Below, piece after piece: positions 1-5,152 of a stretch of 7,973 nucleotides of DNA. The translations under genes and the position numbers were made by a program. The stretch covers positions 1 through 7,973 of the forward strand of contig JAUSKE010000028.1 in NCBI GenBank assembly GCA_030649435.1. The letters run 5' to 3'. Source of the stretch: Deltaproteobacteria bacterium. GTDB taxonomy: Bacteria; UBA10199; JACPAL01; JACOUP01. Within the stretch, counting starts at the first letter, position 1. Every line of letters begins with the position of its first letter. The notes under the pieces were generated by a model. It searched no databases. It was not told the origin of the DNA and worked only from the letters and a program-made list of their open reading frames with translations.

Positions 1-450
1 AGCGATAATGGCCACTTTGCCGCCTGGTGCCAACCAATCGAACATACGGTCTAGTGATTTTTCAATCATCGGACCGGTGAAAAAATGAAGGACTCTGCAA
101 ACAAGGATGGTTCCAACGCTGCCTGGTTTTAAATCGATCGCGTCGGGAAAAGCACCGGCCTTGAGTGTCAACCTTTTTTGATCTTCTTTCGGGGCACGGT
201 CCCACAAAATTTCAAGGTGGCGTTCATCCATATCGTTCGCAATCACCTCGCACCCCTTTTCAAGTGCCGCGAGTGAAGCGACCCCGTAAGCCGCCCCGAT
301 TTCCAAAAAAGGACCAGGGGCTTGGGGGGCAAAATCAACCAAGGCCTGCGAATAGGGGTCTAAAACAGAAGTCATAAACCCCATATTGTTGAGAGTTTTT
401 ACAAAGCCGTTCGCCTCTGGCGTCGGCATTTTAATTTTTTCTCGGGGCAT
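1..450 (-). CDS. Class I SAM-dependent methyltransferase, N-terminal 150 residues (3' end beyond window)
   Basis: The minus strand is open from an ATG at 450 to the left edge, giving 150 codons without a stop. The translation has the Rossmann methyltransferase layout. Motif I is PFLEIGAAYGVASLAAL at about residues 47-63 (SAM glycine loop), followed by the acidic strand-2 motif ANDMDERHLE at 71-80. A post-II strand, TILVCRVLHFFTG, lies at about 104-116, and LAPGGKVAII, the usual strand before the last part of the fold, lies at about 140-149. The start is fixed by a strong ribosome binding site, AAGGAGG on the minus strand (455-461), 4 nt upstream of ATG. The family methylates small molecules, proteins or nucleic acids; the substrate cannot be read from this half. 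The gene is divergent from the Smr gene. Fold assignment is firm; substrate is unknown. Confidence 0.88.
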   Translation of the reverse strand, partial: MPREKIKMPTPEANGFVKTLNNMGFMTSVLDPYSQALVDFAPQAPGPFLEIGAAYGVASLAALEKGCEVIANDMDERHLEILWDRAPKEDQKRLTLKAGAFPDAIDLKPGSVGTILVCRVLHFFTGPMIEKSLDRMFDWLAPGGKVAIIA

Positions 451-565
451 CTCTCCTCCTTAAAAAATCTGGTGCCAATCCACCCTACAACCCTCTCCCC
501 ACGTTTGTCTAGCATCGCAATTTTGGACTCGCCAGTCTTAGTAGTTCTGCGGTAGGTTAGGAGGA

Positions 566-799
566 ATGAAAACCGAACTTGATCTCCATGGTCTACGGTT
601 GGAAGAGGCAGAGGCCGAGGTGATGCGGTTTGTGGATCAGCTCTACTATCATGGCGAGACGAGTGGGCAGATTATTCACGGTTTTGGCGTGATTGCCGAA
701 AAGCTGCCGCAGTGGCTCAAGAGCTACCCGTATGTCAAAAGTTTTGAACGCACCCCCTTTAATCCGGGGGTCACCCATGTCTTTTTGGATGTTGCGTAA
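566..799 (+). CDS. Stand-alone Smr (small MutS-related) domain protein, 77 aa
   Basis: This is essentially a bare Smr domain. LDLHGLRLEEA at residues 5-15 matches the LDLHG/LDLRG opening of the family. QIIHGFG at 35-41 matches the central HGxG motif. SYPYVKSFERTPFNPGVTHV at 53-72 matches the closing strand that normally reads HPxVKSF...G.T.V. Smr domains are nucleic-acid endonucleases or binders acting in mismatch or recombination-intermediate processing, mRNA cleavage or ribosome rescue; which applies here cannot be told. The usual HGxGxG-R segment is altered here (HGFGVIAEK), so the second glycine and the following Arg are missing. The start is the only candidate after an in-frame stop at 542. 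An AGGAGG box (559-564) sits only 1 nt before ATG, which is unusually close. No partner domain (MutS2-like) is attached. Confidence 0.85.
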   Translation: MKTELDLHGLRLEEAEAEVMRFVDQLYYHGETSGQIIHGFGVIAEKLPQWLKSYPYVKSFERTPFNPGVTHVFLDVA

Positions 800-824
800 A
801 GATCTTTTGCAGATTATTTCTTGA

Positions 825-853
825 TTGCCTCTCTTTGGATAATTCTTTACTAT
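825..853 (+). promoter_or_regulatory. Putative sigma-70-type promoter for the small-ORF/nucleotidyltransferase cassette
   Basis: TTGCCT (825-830) and TACTAT (848-853) are separated by 17 bp, each matching 4 of 6 consensus bases. The expected transcription start, about 7 bp after the -10, falls on or next to the ATG at 861. No Shine-Dalgarno sequence precedes that ATG, so a leaderless transcript would fit. A second possible -10, GATAAT at 838-843, has no good -35. This is an inference from pattern only. Confidence 0.35.
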
Positions 854-860
854 TCTTGGT

Positions 861-1058
861 ATGAAGGCCACGCCATCATCGCATCAGCAATTACTGAAGG
901 AAGAAGTTGATATTTGGCTCATCCGGGATAACTTGAAGGCTTCTTACGAAGTACGCGTGGCACGGCATCAAAACACATTGGATTGCATTGAAGAATTAAA
1001 ACAAATAAGATCGACTCATCGTGCAGAATCTTCAAAAACTCTTCGAATTTCTCGTTAA
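861..1058 (+). CDS. Unrecognised 65-aa protein upstream of, and overlapping, a nucleotidyltransferase gene
   Basis: I do not recognise a family. The protein is short, hydrophilic and probably mostly helical. The core, roughly residues 12-52, is rich in Leu, Glu, Lys, Arg and Gln (LLKEEVDIWLIRDNLKASYE, then CIEELKQIRS), and the tail is basic and Ser-rich. There is no signal peptide, membrane segment or metal motif. The last 38 bp overlap the start of the nucleotidyltransferase in another frame, implying translational coupling. Small upstream partners of this kind are common beside minimal nucleotidyltransferases in toxin-antitoxin-type pairs, so an antitoxin or adaptor role is possible but is inferred only from context. 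There is no Shine-Dalgarno before the ATG, and GC content is near 43% by hand count, like the next gene and below dnaB. It could be a spurious frame, though codon choice looks ordinary. Confidence 0.5.
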   Translation: MKATPSSHQQLLKEEVDIWLIRDNLKASYEVRVARHQNTLDCIEELKQIRSTHRAESSKTLRISR

Positions 1059-1494
1059 AAGTCCTCTTGATTTTGTTCTTGTCGGCGGTTTTGCGGCTGT
1101 CCTGCATGGCTGTAACCAAACCACCCGCGATATCGATGTTTGCCTTGCCTTATCACCAGAGCAAATCAGTTTATTACGTCAGGTTTTGGCTCCGTTAAAT
1201 CCTAGGCATCGTATGACCCCACAGAAACTTTCTTTTATGGAACACCCGAGGGATTTGGACGGGGTTCAAAATTTATATCTGGAAACGGATCTCGGCATCT
1301 TAGACATCATTTCCAATGTTGAGGCCGTGGGCAGCTTTTACGATCTTCTTAAAAATGCCAGCGAAATTGAAATGTATGGAGGAAAATGTTTTCTCATCTC
1401 CATTGATGATTTGATCAAAAGCAAAAAGGCATTGGGGCGACACAGGGATTTGGTAACAGTCGATGAGTTGGAAGCGATCAAGGGCGAAAAATGA
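1021..1494 (+). CDS. Minimal polymerase-beta-fold nucleotidyltransferase (MNT / AbiEii-like), 157 aa
   Basis: The N-terminal half has the polymerase-beta nucleotidyltransferase signature. FVLVGGFAAVLHG at residues 18-30 carries the GG helix. TTRDIDVCL at 34-42 carries the catalytic DxD pair, D37 and D39. LGILDIIS at 91-98 supplies a third carboxylate, D95. The C-terminal stretch ISIDDLIKSKKALGRHRDL (127-144) resembles the conserved DLI..K...GR.KD helix of family members related to AbiEii toxins. Such enzymes transfer NMP to RNA, tRNA or protein, or act as toxin or antitoxin; the target here is unknown. The start used is GTG at 1021 with only a weak upstream purine run, consistent with coupling to the overlapping 65-aa gene. 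It ends in an ATGA overlap with ispE. GC content is about 43% by hand count, which suggests acquisition by transfer. The fold is fairly sure; the biological role is inference. Confidence 0.82.
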   Translation: MQNLQKLFEFLVKSPLDFVLVGGFAAVLHGCNQTTRDIDVCLALSPEQISLLRQVLAPLNPRHRMTPQKLSFMEHPRDLDGVQNLYLETDLGILDIISNVEAVGSFYDLLKNASEIEMYGGKCFLISIDDLIKSKKALGRHRDLVTVDELEAIKGEK

Positions 1495-2345
1495 AGAGTC
1501 TCACCCTCAAGGCACCGGCAAAGATCAACCTCCGGCTCAAGGTTTTGGGAAAACGGTCGGACGGTTATCATGATCTTTCAATGATCATGACCCGCATCAG
1601 CCTCGAAGACGAAATTACCCTTGAAATGATTCCAGAAGGGATCGAGCTGGTGATGGACAATGCCGAATTGCCTCAAGGGGCAGAGAATATCGTTGTTCGC
1701 GCGGCAAAGAGTTTCTTTGAGGCGACCGACATCCGTTCTGGTGTTCGGATAGGGCTCAAGAAAAAAATCCCGATCGCCGCCGGGTTGGGTGGTGGGAGCA
1801 GCGATGCCGCGACTGTCTTAAAAGGATTGGGAATGCTTTTTAAAAAATCGGTCGAGGGTGAGTCTTGGCAGTTATTGGCCAAAAATCTGGGGGCCGATGT
1901 TCCGTTTTTTATGGCCGAGGGACCGCAGTGGGCCGAGGGAATCGGTGAGCGGTTAAGCCCGATTGACCCACTCCCCAACCTGCCGATGATCCTAGTAAAT
2001 CCAGGGTTTCCAGTTTCTACCAAAGAGATCTTCCAGTCCCTCAATTCGCCGTTGACAGGGGGTGGGAAGGTTGCTAGCTTGCCGCGGCATTTTAGATCTT
2101 TGCAAGATTTACTTCCGCTGCTGGAAAATGACCTCGAAGAAACAGTTCTGAGGAGGCATCCGGTGGTGGGGGAGATCAAAAAGGAATTATTAAAAAGGGG
2201 GGCGGCCGCTAGTTTGATGAGTGGTAGCGGGCCGACCGTGTTTGCGGTCTTTAGGGATAAAGAGGGTAGGGACCGTGCTTTAGAGCTCTTCGTGAAGGAG
2301 AGCCCTCCCGTCTGGAAGGTATTCCCCGTAGAAGCAGTGGCTTAA
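1491..2345 (+). CDS. ispE: 4-diphosphocytidyl-2-C-methyl-D-erythritol kinase
   Basis: This is a GHMP-superfamily kinase that phosphorylates the 2-hydroxyl of CDP-methylerythritol with ATP in the cytosolic MEP isoprenoid pathway. The N-terminus APAKINLRLKVLG (8-20) with SDGYHDL (23-29) is diagnostic of IspE. The ATP-binding glycine loop PIAAGLGGGSSDAA spans 94-107. LGADVPFF (133-140) holds the catalytic Asp, D136. SLMSGSGPTVFAVF (241-254) is the third GHMP motif. The length of 284 aa is normal for the family and no key motif is missing. The ATG at 1491 overlaps the nucleotidyltransferase stop by 4 bp (ATGA), so translation is probably coupled. No separate promoter is evident, so expression may depend on the upstream cassette or on a promoter within it. 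Two bases separate its stop from the 3' end of an antisense tRNA gene. Confidence 0.97.
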   Translation: MKSLTLKAPAKINLRLKVLGKRSDGYHDLSMIMTRISLEDEITLEMIPEGIELVMDNAELPQGAENIVVRAAKSFFEATDIRSGVRIGLKKKIPIAAGLGGGSSDAATVLKGLGMLFKKSVEGESWQLLAKNLGADVPFFMAEGPQWAEGIGERLSPIDPLPNLPMILVNPGFPVSTKEIFQSLNSPLTGGGKVASLPRHFRSLQDLLPLLENDLEETVLRRHPVVGEIKKELLKRGAAASLMSGSGPTVFAVFRDKEGRDRALELFVKESPPVWKVFPVEAVA

Positions 2346-2347
2346 TG

Positions 2348-2418
2348 CTCGGGGACGTGGACTCGAACCACGATTCTCGCCTTCAAAGGGCGGTGTCCTA
2401 CCATTAGACGATCCCCGA
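2348..2418 (-). tRNA. tRNA-Gln (anticodon UUG), antisense to the operon
   Basis: On the minus strand the 71-nt sequence folds into a cloverleaf. A perfect 7-bp acceptor stem (TCGGGGA with TCCCCGA) encloses a 3-bp D stem with loop TAATGGTAG, an anticodon loop CTTTGAA with TTG at 2384-2386, a 4-nt variable region, and a perfect 5-bp T stem with loop TTCGAGT. The discriminator is G73 (2348), as expected for Gln. No CCA is encoded (CAT follows). The outermost anticodon-stem pair is a C27-A43 mismatch (2393/2377). A tRNA-Gln between ispE and prs fits the layout of the region, but it points against all neighbouring genes. Its 3' end is 2 bp from the ispE stop and its 5' end 27 bp from the prs start. 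Confidence 0.95.
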
Positions 2419-2431
2419 AAAAAGTGACGAA

Positions 2432-2460
2432 CGTATAAAATATTTATGGCAGCCTATCAA
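2432..2460 (-). promoter_or_regulatory. Putative tRNA-Gln promoter embedded in the prs start
   Basis: Read on the minus strand, TTGATA (2455-2460, 5 of 6 consensus) and TATACG (2432-2437, 4 of 6) are spaced by 17 bp. Transcription would begin near 2425, about 7 nt before the mature tRNA 5' end, a typical short tRNA leader. The -35 box lies within codons 4-5 of prs, and the -10 overlaps the AT-rich block just upstream of the prs ATG. This is inferred from pattern and spacing; no other good candidate is visible close to the tRNA. Confidence 0.5.
2434..2439 (+). promoter_or_regulatory. Possible -10 box for a leaderless prs transcript
   Basis: TATAAA lies 6 bp upstream of the prs ATG (2446), the distance expected if transcription started at the ATG itself. 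No -35 box at normal spacing is visible, since the position falls in the tRNA acceptor stem. There is no Shine-Dalgarno sequence between the tRNA and prs. It overlaps the minus-strand -10 of the tRNA promoter, so the two could not be occupied together. The AT-rich block may instead serve only the tRNA. Confidence 0.25.
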
Positions 2461-3396
2461 CAATTAAAAATATTCTCCGGCACCGCCAATCCTGATCTGG
2501 CGAAGAAGATTGCCGCCGAGATCGGTGTGCCTCTGGGCAAGATTGAGGTCCGCCGGTTTTCCGATGGAGAGCTCTTTGCCGAGATCGATGAAAACGTCCG
2601 GGGGATGGATGTTTTTATCGTGCAGCCGACCTCGTACCCGGCCAACGAAAATCTGATGGAGCTTTTGATCATGATCGACGCCCTGAAGCGGGCCTCGGCT
2701 GATCGGATTACTGCAGTGATTCCTTATTATGGTTACGCCCGGCAGGACCGGAAGGTCCAGCCGAGGACGCCGATCACCTCCAAGCTGGTCGCCGATCTTT
2801 TGACCGCCGCTGGAACAAACCGGGTTCTTTCGCTCGACCTGCATGCCGGTCAGATCCAAGGCTTTTTCAATATCCCTTTTGATCACCTCTACGCGACGCC
2901 AATTTTCTTGGATTACCTCGCCAAGGAGAAGCTGACTGATAATCTCGTTTTGGTGTCACCTGATGCCGGTGGAACAGAGCGGACCCGCGCCTACGCCAAA
3001 CGGCTCAATGCCGAATTGGCGGTCATCGACAAACGGAGGACTTCTGCCAACAAGAGCGAAGTGATGCACTTGATCGGGGATGTGCGCGGAAAAAATGCGA
3101 TTCTGGTGGATGATATCGTTGATACGGCAGGGACCCTCACACAGGCGGCCGAAGCGCTGCGTAAAAACGGTGCCAAGAAAATTGTTTCGGTTTGCACGCA
3201 TGCGGTCCTCTCCGGCCCGGCGATCGACCGGATCAACGAATCTGTTTTGGAAAAGTTGATCGTGTCGGACACGATCCCGCTCGGAGAAAAGGCGAAGAGG
3301 ACCAAAAAGATTACGGTCCTTTCCGTCGGCAACTTTTTGGGTGAAGCAATCCGGCGGATTCATACCGGTGAATCGGTTTCGAAACTCTTTGTTTAA
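2446..3396 (+). CDS. prs: Ribose-phosphate pyrophosphokinase (PRPP synthetase), 316 aa
   Basis: The enzyme transfers pyrophosphate from ATP to ribose 5-phosphate, making PRPP for purine, pyrimidine, NAD, His and Trp synthesis in the cytosol. RRFSDGE (36-42) begins the ATP-site region, and YARQDRK at 97-103 is the conserved regulatory/ATP-site segment. DLHAGQIQGFF at 131-141 is the PRPP synthetase signature. VSPDAGGTERTRAYAKR at 170-186 includes the conserved glycine turn. DKRR (195-198) starts the catalytic flexible loop. VDDIVDTAGTL at 221-231 is the PRPP-binding loop with the Asp pair. The length is that of the class I bacterial enzyme. No ribosome binding site is visible before ATG 2446; the sequence there is AT-rich, and the alternative is leaderless translation. 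It follows the antisense tRNA-Gln and precedes ctc by 22 bp. Confidence 0.98.
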   Translation: MAAYQQLKIFSGTANPDLAKKIAAEIGVPLGKIEVRRFSDGELFAEIDENVRGMDVFIVQPTSYPANENLMELLIMIDALKRASADRITAVIPYYGYARQDRKVQPRTPITSKLVADLLTAAGTNRVLSLDLHAGQIQGFFNIPFDHLYATPIFLDYLAKEKLTDNLVLVSPDAGGTERTRAYAKRLNAELAVIDKRRTSANKSEVMHLIGDVRGKNAILVDDIVDTAGTLTQAAEALRKNGAKKIVSVCTHAVLSGPAIDRINESVLEKLIVSDTIPLGEKAKRTKKITVLSVGNFLGEAIRRIHTGESVSKLFV

Positions 3397-3418
3397 TGTG
3401 TAAGAAAGGAAAAGGTTT

Positions 3419-4153
3419 ATGCAACAGATGCAATTGAAGGCGGAAGAGAGACCAAAGACAGGCAAAGGGGAGACCCGACGGCTCCGCGTTAAAGGATTTG
3501 TACCAGCGGTCCTCTACGGAAAAGGGATCCCTCCCCGGACCCTCATGCTCCAGGCGAAGGAGTTGGACAAAATCCTCTCTACTTCAGCCGGGATGAACGC
3601 TTTGATCTCGCTGGATATTGGCAATGAAAAGGCGGCGAAAAAAGACACCCTTGTCGTGATGATGAAGGATTATCAGGCCGATATCATTAGCCGCTGTCTG
3701 ACGCATGTTGATCTCTTGAAGGTTGACCTGAAGGAAAAAATTACCGTTATGGTCCCGGTCCGCCTTGTCGGAAAATCAGAAGGGGTGGTGAAGGGAGGCT
3801 TGGTCGAACAGGCGGCGAGAGAGATTTCAGTCAAGTGTTTGCCGACCGCGATCCCGAACCAGATTGAGGTCGATATCACCAAGCTCGATATCGGTGATTC
3901 CCTCCATATCGACGACCTCAAGTTTGCTGAAGGGGTTGAGCCGATTCGCGAAAGCAATTTTACGATTGTTGCGATTATGGCTCCTGCTGCTGAAGAAGCG
4001 GCACCGACCCCGGTTGAGGGAGCAGTACCAGCTGAAGGAGCTGCGGCACCGGCGGCAGGGGCACCAGCCGCTGCGGGTGCTAAGGGTGAGGCATCCAAGG
4101 CTGAAGGAGCGAAAGCGGGAGCACCCAAGGCTGAGAAGCCAGAGAAGAAATAA
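3419..4153 (+). CDS. rplY: 50S ribosomal protein L25, general stress protein Ctc type
   Basis: L25/Ctc binds 5S rRNA on the large ribosomal subunit. The N-terminal L25 domain (about 1-100) shows the family pattern: GKGETRRLRVKGFVPAVLYG at 15-34, a central beta strand TLVVMMKDYQ at 77-86, and LTHVDLLKVDL at 94-104. The Ctc/TL5-type C-terminal beta domain follows, about 105-187, with VPVRLVGKSEGVVKGGLVEQ (112-131) and GDSLHIDDLKF (159-169). Residues from about 188 to 244 form an Ala/Pro/Gly/Glu/Lys-rich disordered tail. A purine-rich ribosome binding region (AAGGAAAAGG, 3406-3415) precedes ATG 3419; a second ATG at 3428 is less well placed. The stop overlaps the pth start as TAATG. The ctc-pth pairing is widely conserved. 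Confidence 0.96.
   Translation: MQQMQLKAEERPKTGKGETRRLRVKGFVPAVLYGKGIPPRTLMLQAKELDKILSTSAGMNALISLDIGNEKAAKKDTLVVMMKDYQADIISRCLTHVDLLKVDLKEKITVMVPVRLVGKSEGVVKGGLVEQAAREISVKCLPTAIPNQIEVDITKLDIGDSLHIDDLKFAEGVEPIRESNFTIVAIMAPAAEEAAPTPVEGAVPAEGAAAPAAGAPAAAGAKGEASKAEGAKAGAPKAEKPEKK
3980..4150 (+). repeat. Low-complexity coding tail of L25/Ctc
   Basis: This stretch encodes about 57 residues made almost only of Ala, Pro, Gly, Glu and Lys. Short imperfect units such as PAEGA, AAGAP, KAEGAK and KAGAPKAE recur. The first part is acidic and the last 25 residues are Lys-rich, giving a basic C-terminal end. The units are too degenerate to be called a true DNA tandem repeat. Extensions of this sort are common in L25/Ctc proteins of several phyla and are probably disordered. 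Confidence 0.75.
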
Positions 4154-4749
4154 TGATCATTGTCGGACTGGGGAACCCAGGTTCCGAGTATGGCGAGACC
4201 CGACATAATATCGGGTTTCAAGTAGTTGAATCGTTCTCTGAAAAGTTTTCTATCCCCTTGCGGGACAAAAAGTTGGGGCAATGCTCCAACATTGTTTGGG
4301 GCAAGGGAAAAGTTGGCGAGCAGGAGGTAATTCTTCTTCTCCCCCAGACGTTTATGAACAACAGCGGGGAGGCGGTTCGGTCAGTGCTGGAGTACTTTCG
4401 ACTGACCGGTGAGAATCTCCTCGTGGTGCACGACGACCTCGATCTTCCGCTGGGGAGTTTTCGGTTTGATCTTAAGGCCAGTGCCGCCGGTCATCGGGGG
4501 GTTCAGTCGGTGATCGATCACTTGGGGTCGCCCGATTTTTACCGGTTCCGTTTTGGGATCGGAAGACCAACTGTTCGAGAAGAAGATATTGTTTCGTACG
4601 TCCTCTCCTCATTTGGAGCGGAGGAAAAGAAAAAACTGCCGGCTCTGAAAAAAGAGGCGGTTCAGGCGATTGAAATGTTTTTAAGCGAGGGGAGTTTACC
4701 CAAAGGTTTGGAGAAGGTTCAACAGAAGTATCATCATAAAGGAGTCTAG
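4153..4749 (+). CDS. pth: Peptidyl-tRNA hydrolase, 198 aa
   Basis: Pth cleaves the ester bond of peptidyl-tRNA released from stalled ribosomes and so recycles tRNA in the cytosol. VGLGNPGSEYGETRHNIGF at residues 4-22 carries N8 and the catalytic H18. QTFMNNSG at 65-72 carries N69. VVHDDLDLPLG at 91-101 carries D94, which orients the catalytic His. SAAGHRGVQSVIDHLGS at 110-126 is the next conserved block, ending in FGIGRP (134-139). At the position of E. coli Asn114 (GHNG) this protein has Arg115 (GHRG), a change in a tRNA/peptide-contacting residue. The length is normal for the family. The ATG overlaps the ctc stop (TAATG), and rpsF begins 1 bp after its stop, so translation is likely coupled on both sides. 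Confidence 0.96.
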   Translation: MIIVGLGNPGSEYGETRHNIGFQVVESFSEKFSIPLRDKKLGQCSNIVWGKGKVGEQEVILLLPQTFMNNSGEAVRSVLEYFRLTGENLLVVHDDLDLPLGSFRFDLKASAAGHRGVQSVIDHLGSPDFYRFRFGIGRPTVREEDIVSYVLSSFGAEEKKKLPALKKEAVQAIEMFLSEGSLPKGLEKVQQKYHHKGV

Positions 4750-4750
4750 C

Positions 4751-5152
4751 ATGCGAGAGTATGAAGCTGTTTATATCCTGAAAGGGAATATTGAGGCGGC
4801 CGCCGCCGAAAAGATTGGCGAGAAGATCAAGGATCTGATCGTCAACCAGAAGGGAATCTTGCTTGGTCACCGTTATTTAGGCAAGAAGACGCTTGCCTAC
4901 CGGATCGAAAAAGAAACCCGCGGGAATTACTACCTGGTGAGCTTTTTGGGAGAAGGACCTGTATTGGCGGAACTGGAGAGAATTCTTCGCTATACCGAAG
5001 AAGTGATCCGTTTTCTTTCCGTCAAGGTGGCGGAAGAGATCGATGCGAAGAAGAGAAAAGAGGAGTTTGACGCGAAAAAGATCATTGAACCCGCCTTTGG
5101 CTCTGACAGCCGGGTGGAAATAGAAGAAGGAGGTTCCCGTGAGGCCCGCTAA
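4751..5152 (+). CDS. rpsF: 30S ribosomal protein S6, 133 aa
   Basis: S6 forms a heterodimer with S18 on the platform of the small ribosomal subunit. MREYEAVYILKGN (1-13) is the first strand of the S6 ferredoxin-like fold. LGKKTLAYRIEKETRGNYYL (43-62) matches the family's central motif, followed by helix 2 LAELERILRYTEEVIRFLSV (72-91). The C-terminal 40 residues are a charged tail. A good ribosome binding site, AAAGGAG (4738-4744), lies inside the end of pth. Because only one base separates the pth stop from the rpsF start, any S6:S18 leader-type autoregulatory RNA would have to sit within pth; I could not identify one. The last 14 bp overlap rpsR. Confidence 0.97.
   Translation: MREYEAVYILKGNIEAAAAEKIGEKIKDLIVNQKGILLGHRYLGKKTLAYRIEKETRGNYYLVSFLGEGPVLAELERILRYTEEVIRFLSVKVAEEIDAKKRKEEFDAKKIIEPAFGSDSRVEIEEGGSREAR
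5127..5134 (+). promoter_or_regulatory. Ribosome binding site fixing the GTG start of rpsR
   Basis: AAGGAGGT, a full anti-Shine-Dalgarno match, lies inside the end of rpsF. It is 4 nt before GTG 5139, selecting that codon over the in-frame ATGs at 5190 and 5193 inside the N-terminal extension. Confidence 0.85.

Noticed and set aside
523..550. TTGGAC at 523-528 as a -35 box for the Smr gene
   Set aside because: No acceptable -10 lies 16-18 bp downstream; the sequence there is TTCTGC-like. The Smr promoter could not be placed.
753..770. CCCCC/GGGGG inverted repeat near the end of the Smr gene as a terminator
   Set aside because: It lies inside the coding region over conserved Smr residues, has an 8-nt loop, and is not followed by a T-run.
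593..871. 92-codon open frame on the minus strand opposite the Smr gene
   Set aside because: It is antisense to a recognisable Smr domain, resembles no family, and has no supporting ribosome binding site.
2280..2347. Rho-independent terminator for the antisense tRNA-Gln
   Set aside because: Read on the minus strand past the tRNA 3' end there are only weak stems and no T-run, so the transcript end cannot be assigned.
2956..3465. Long minus-strand open frames opposite prs
   Set aside because: They are antisense shadows of a highly conserved enzyme; the translations show no domain.
3673..4281. 202-codon open frame on the minus strand across ctc and pth
   Set aside because: It is produced by the Ala/Pro-rich, GC-rich ctc tail read backwards and lies antisense to two well-identified genes.
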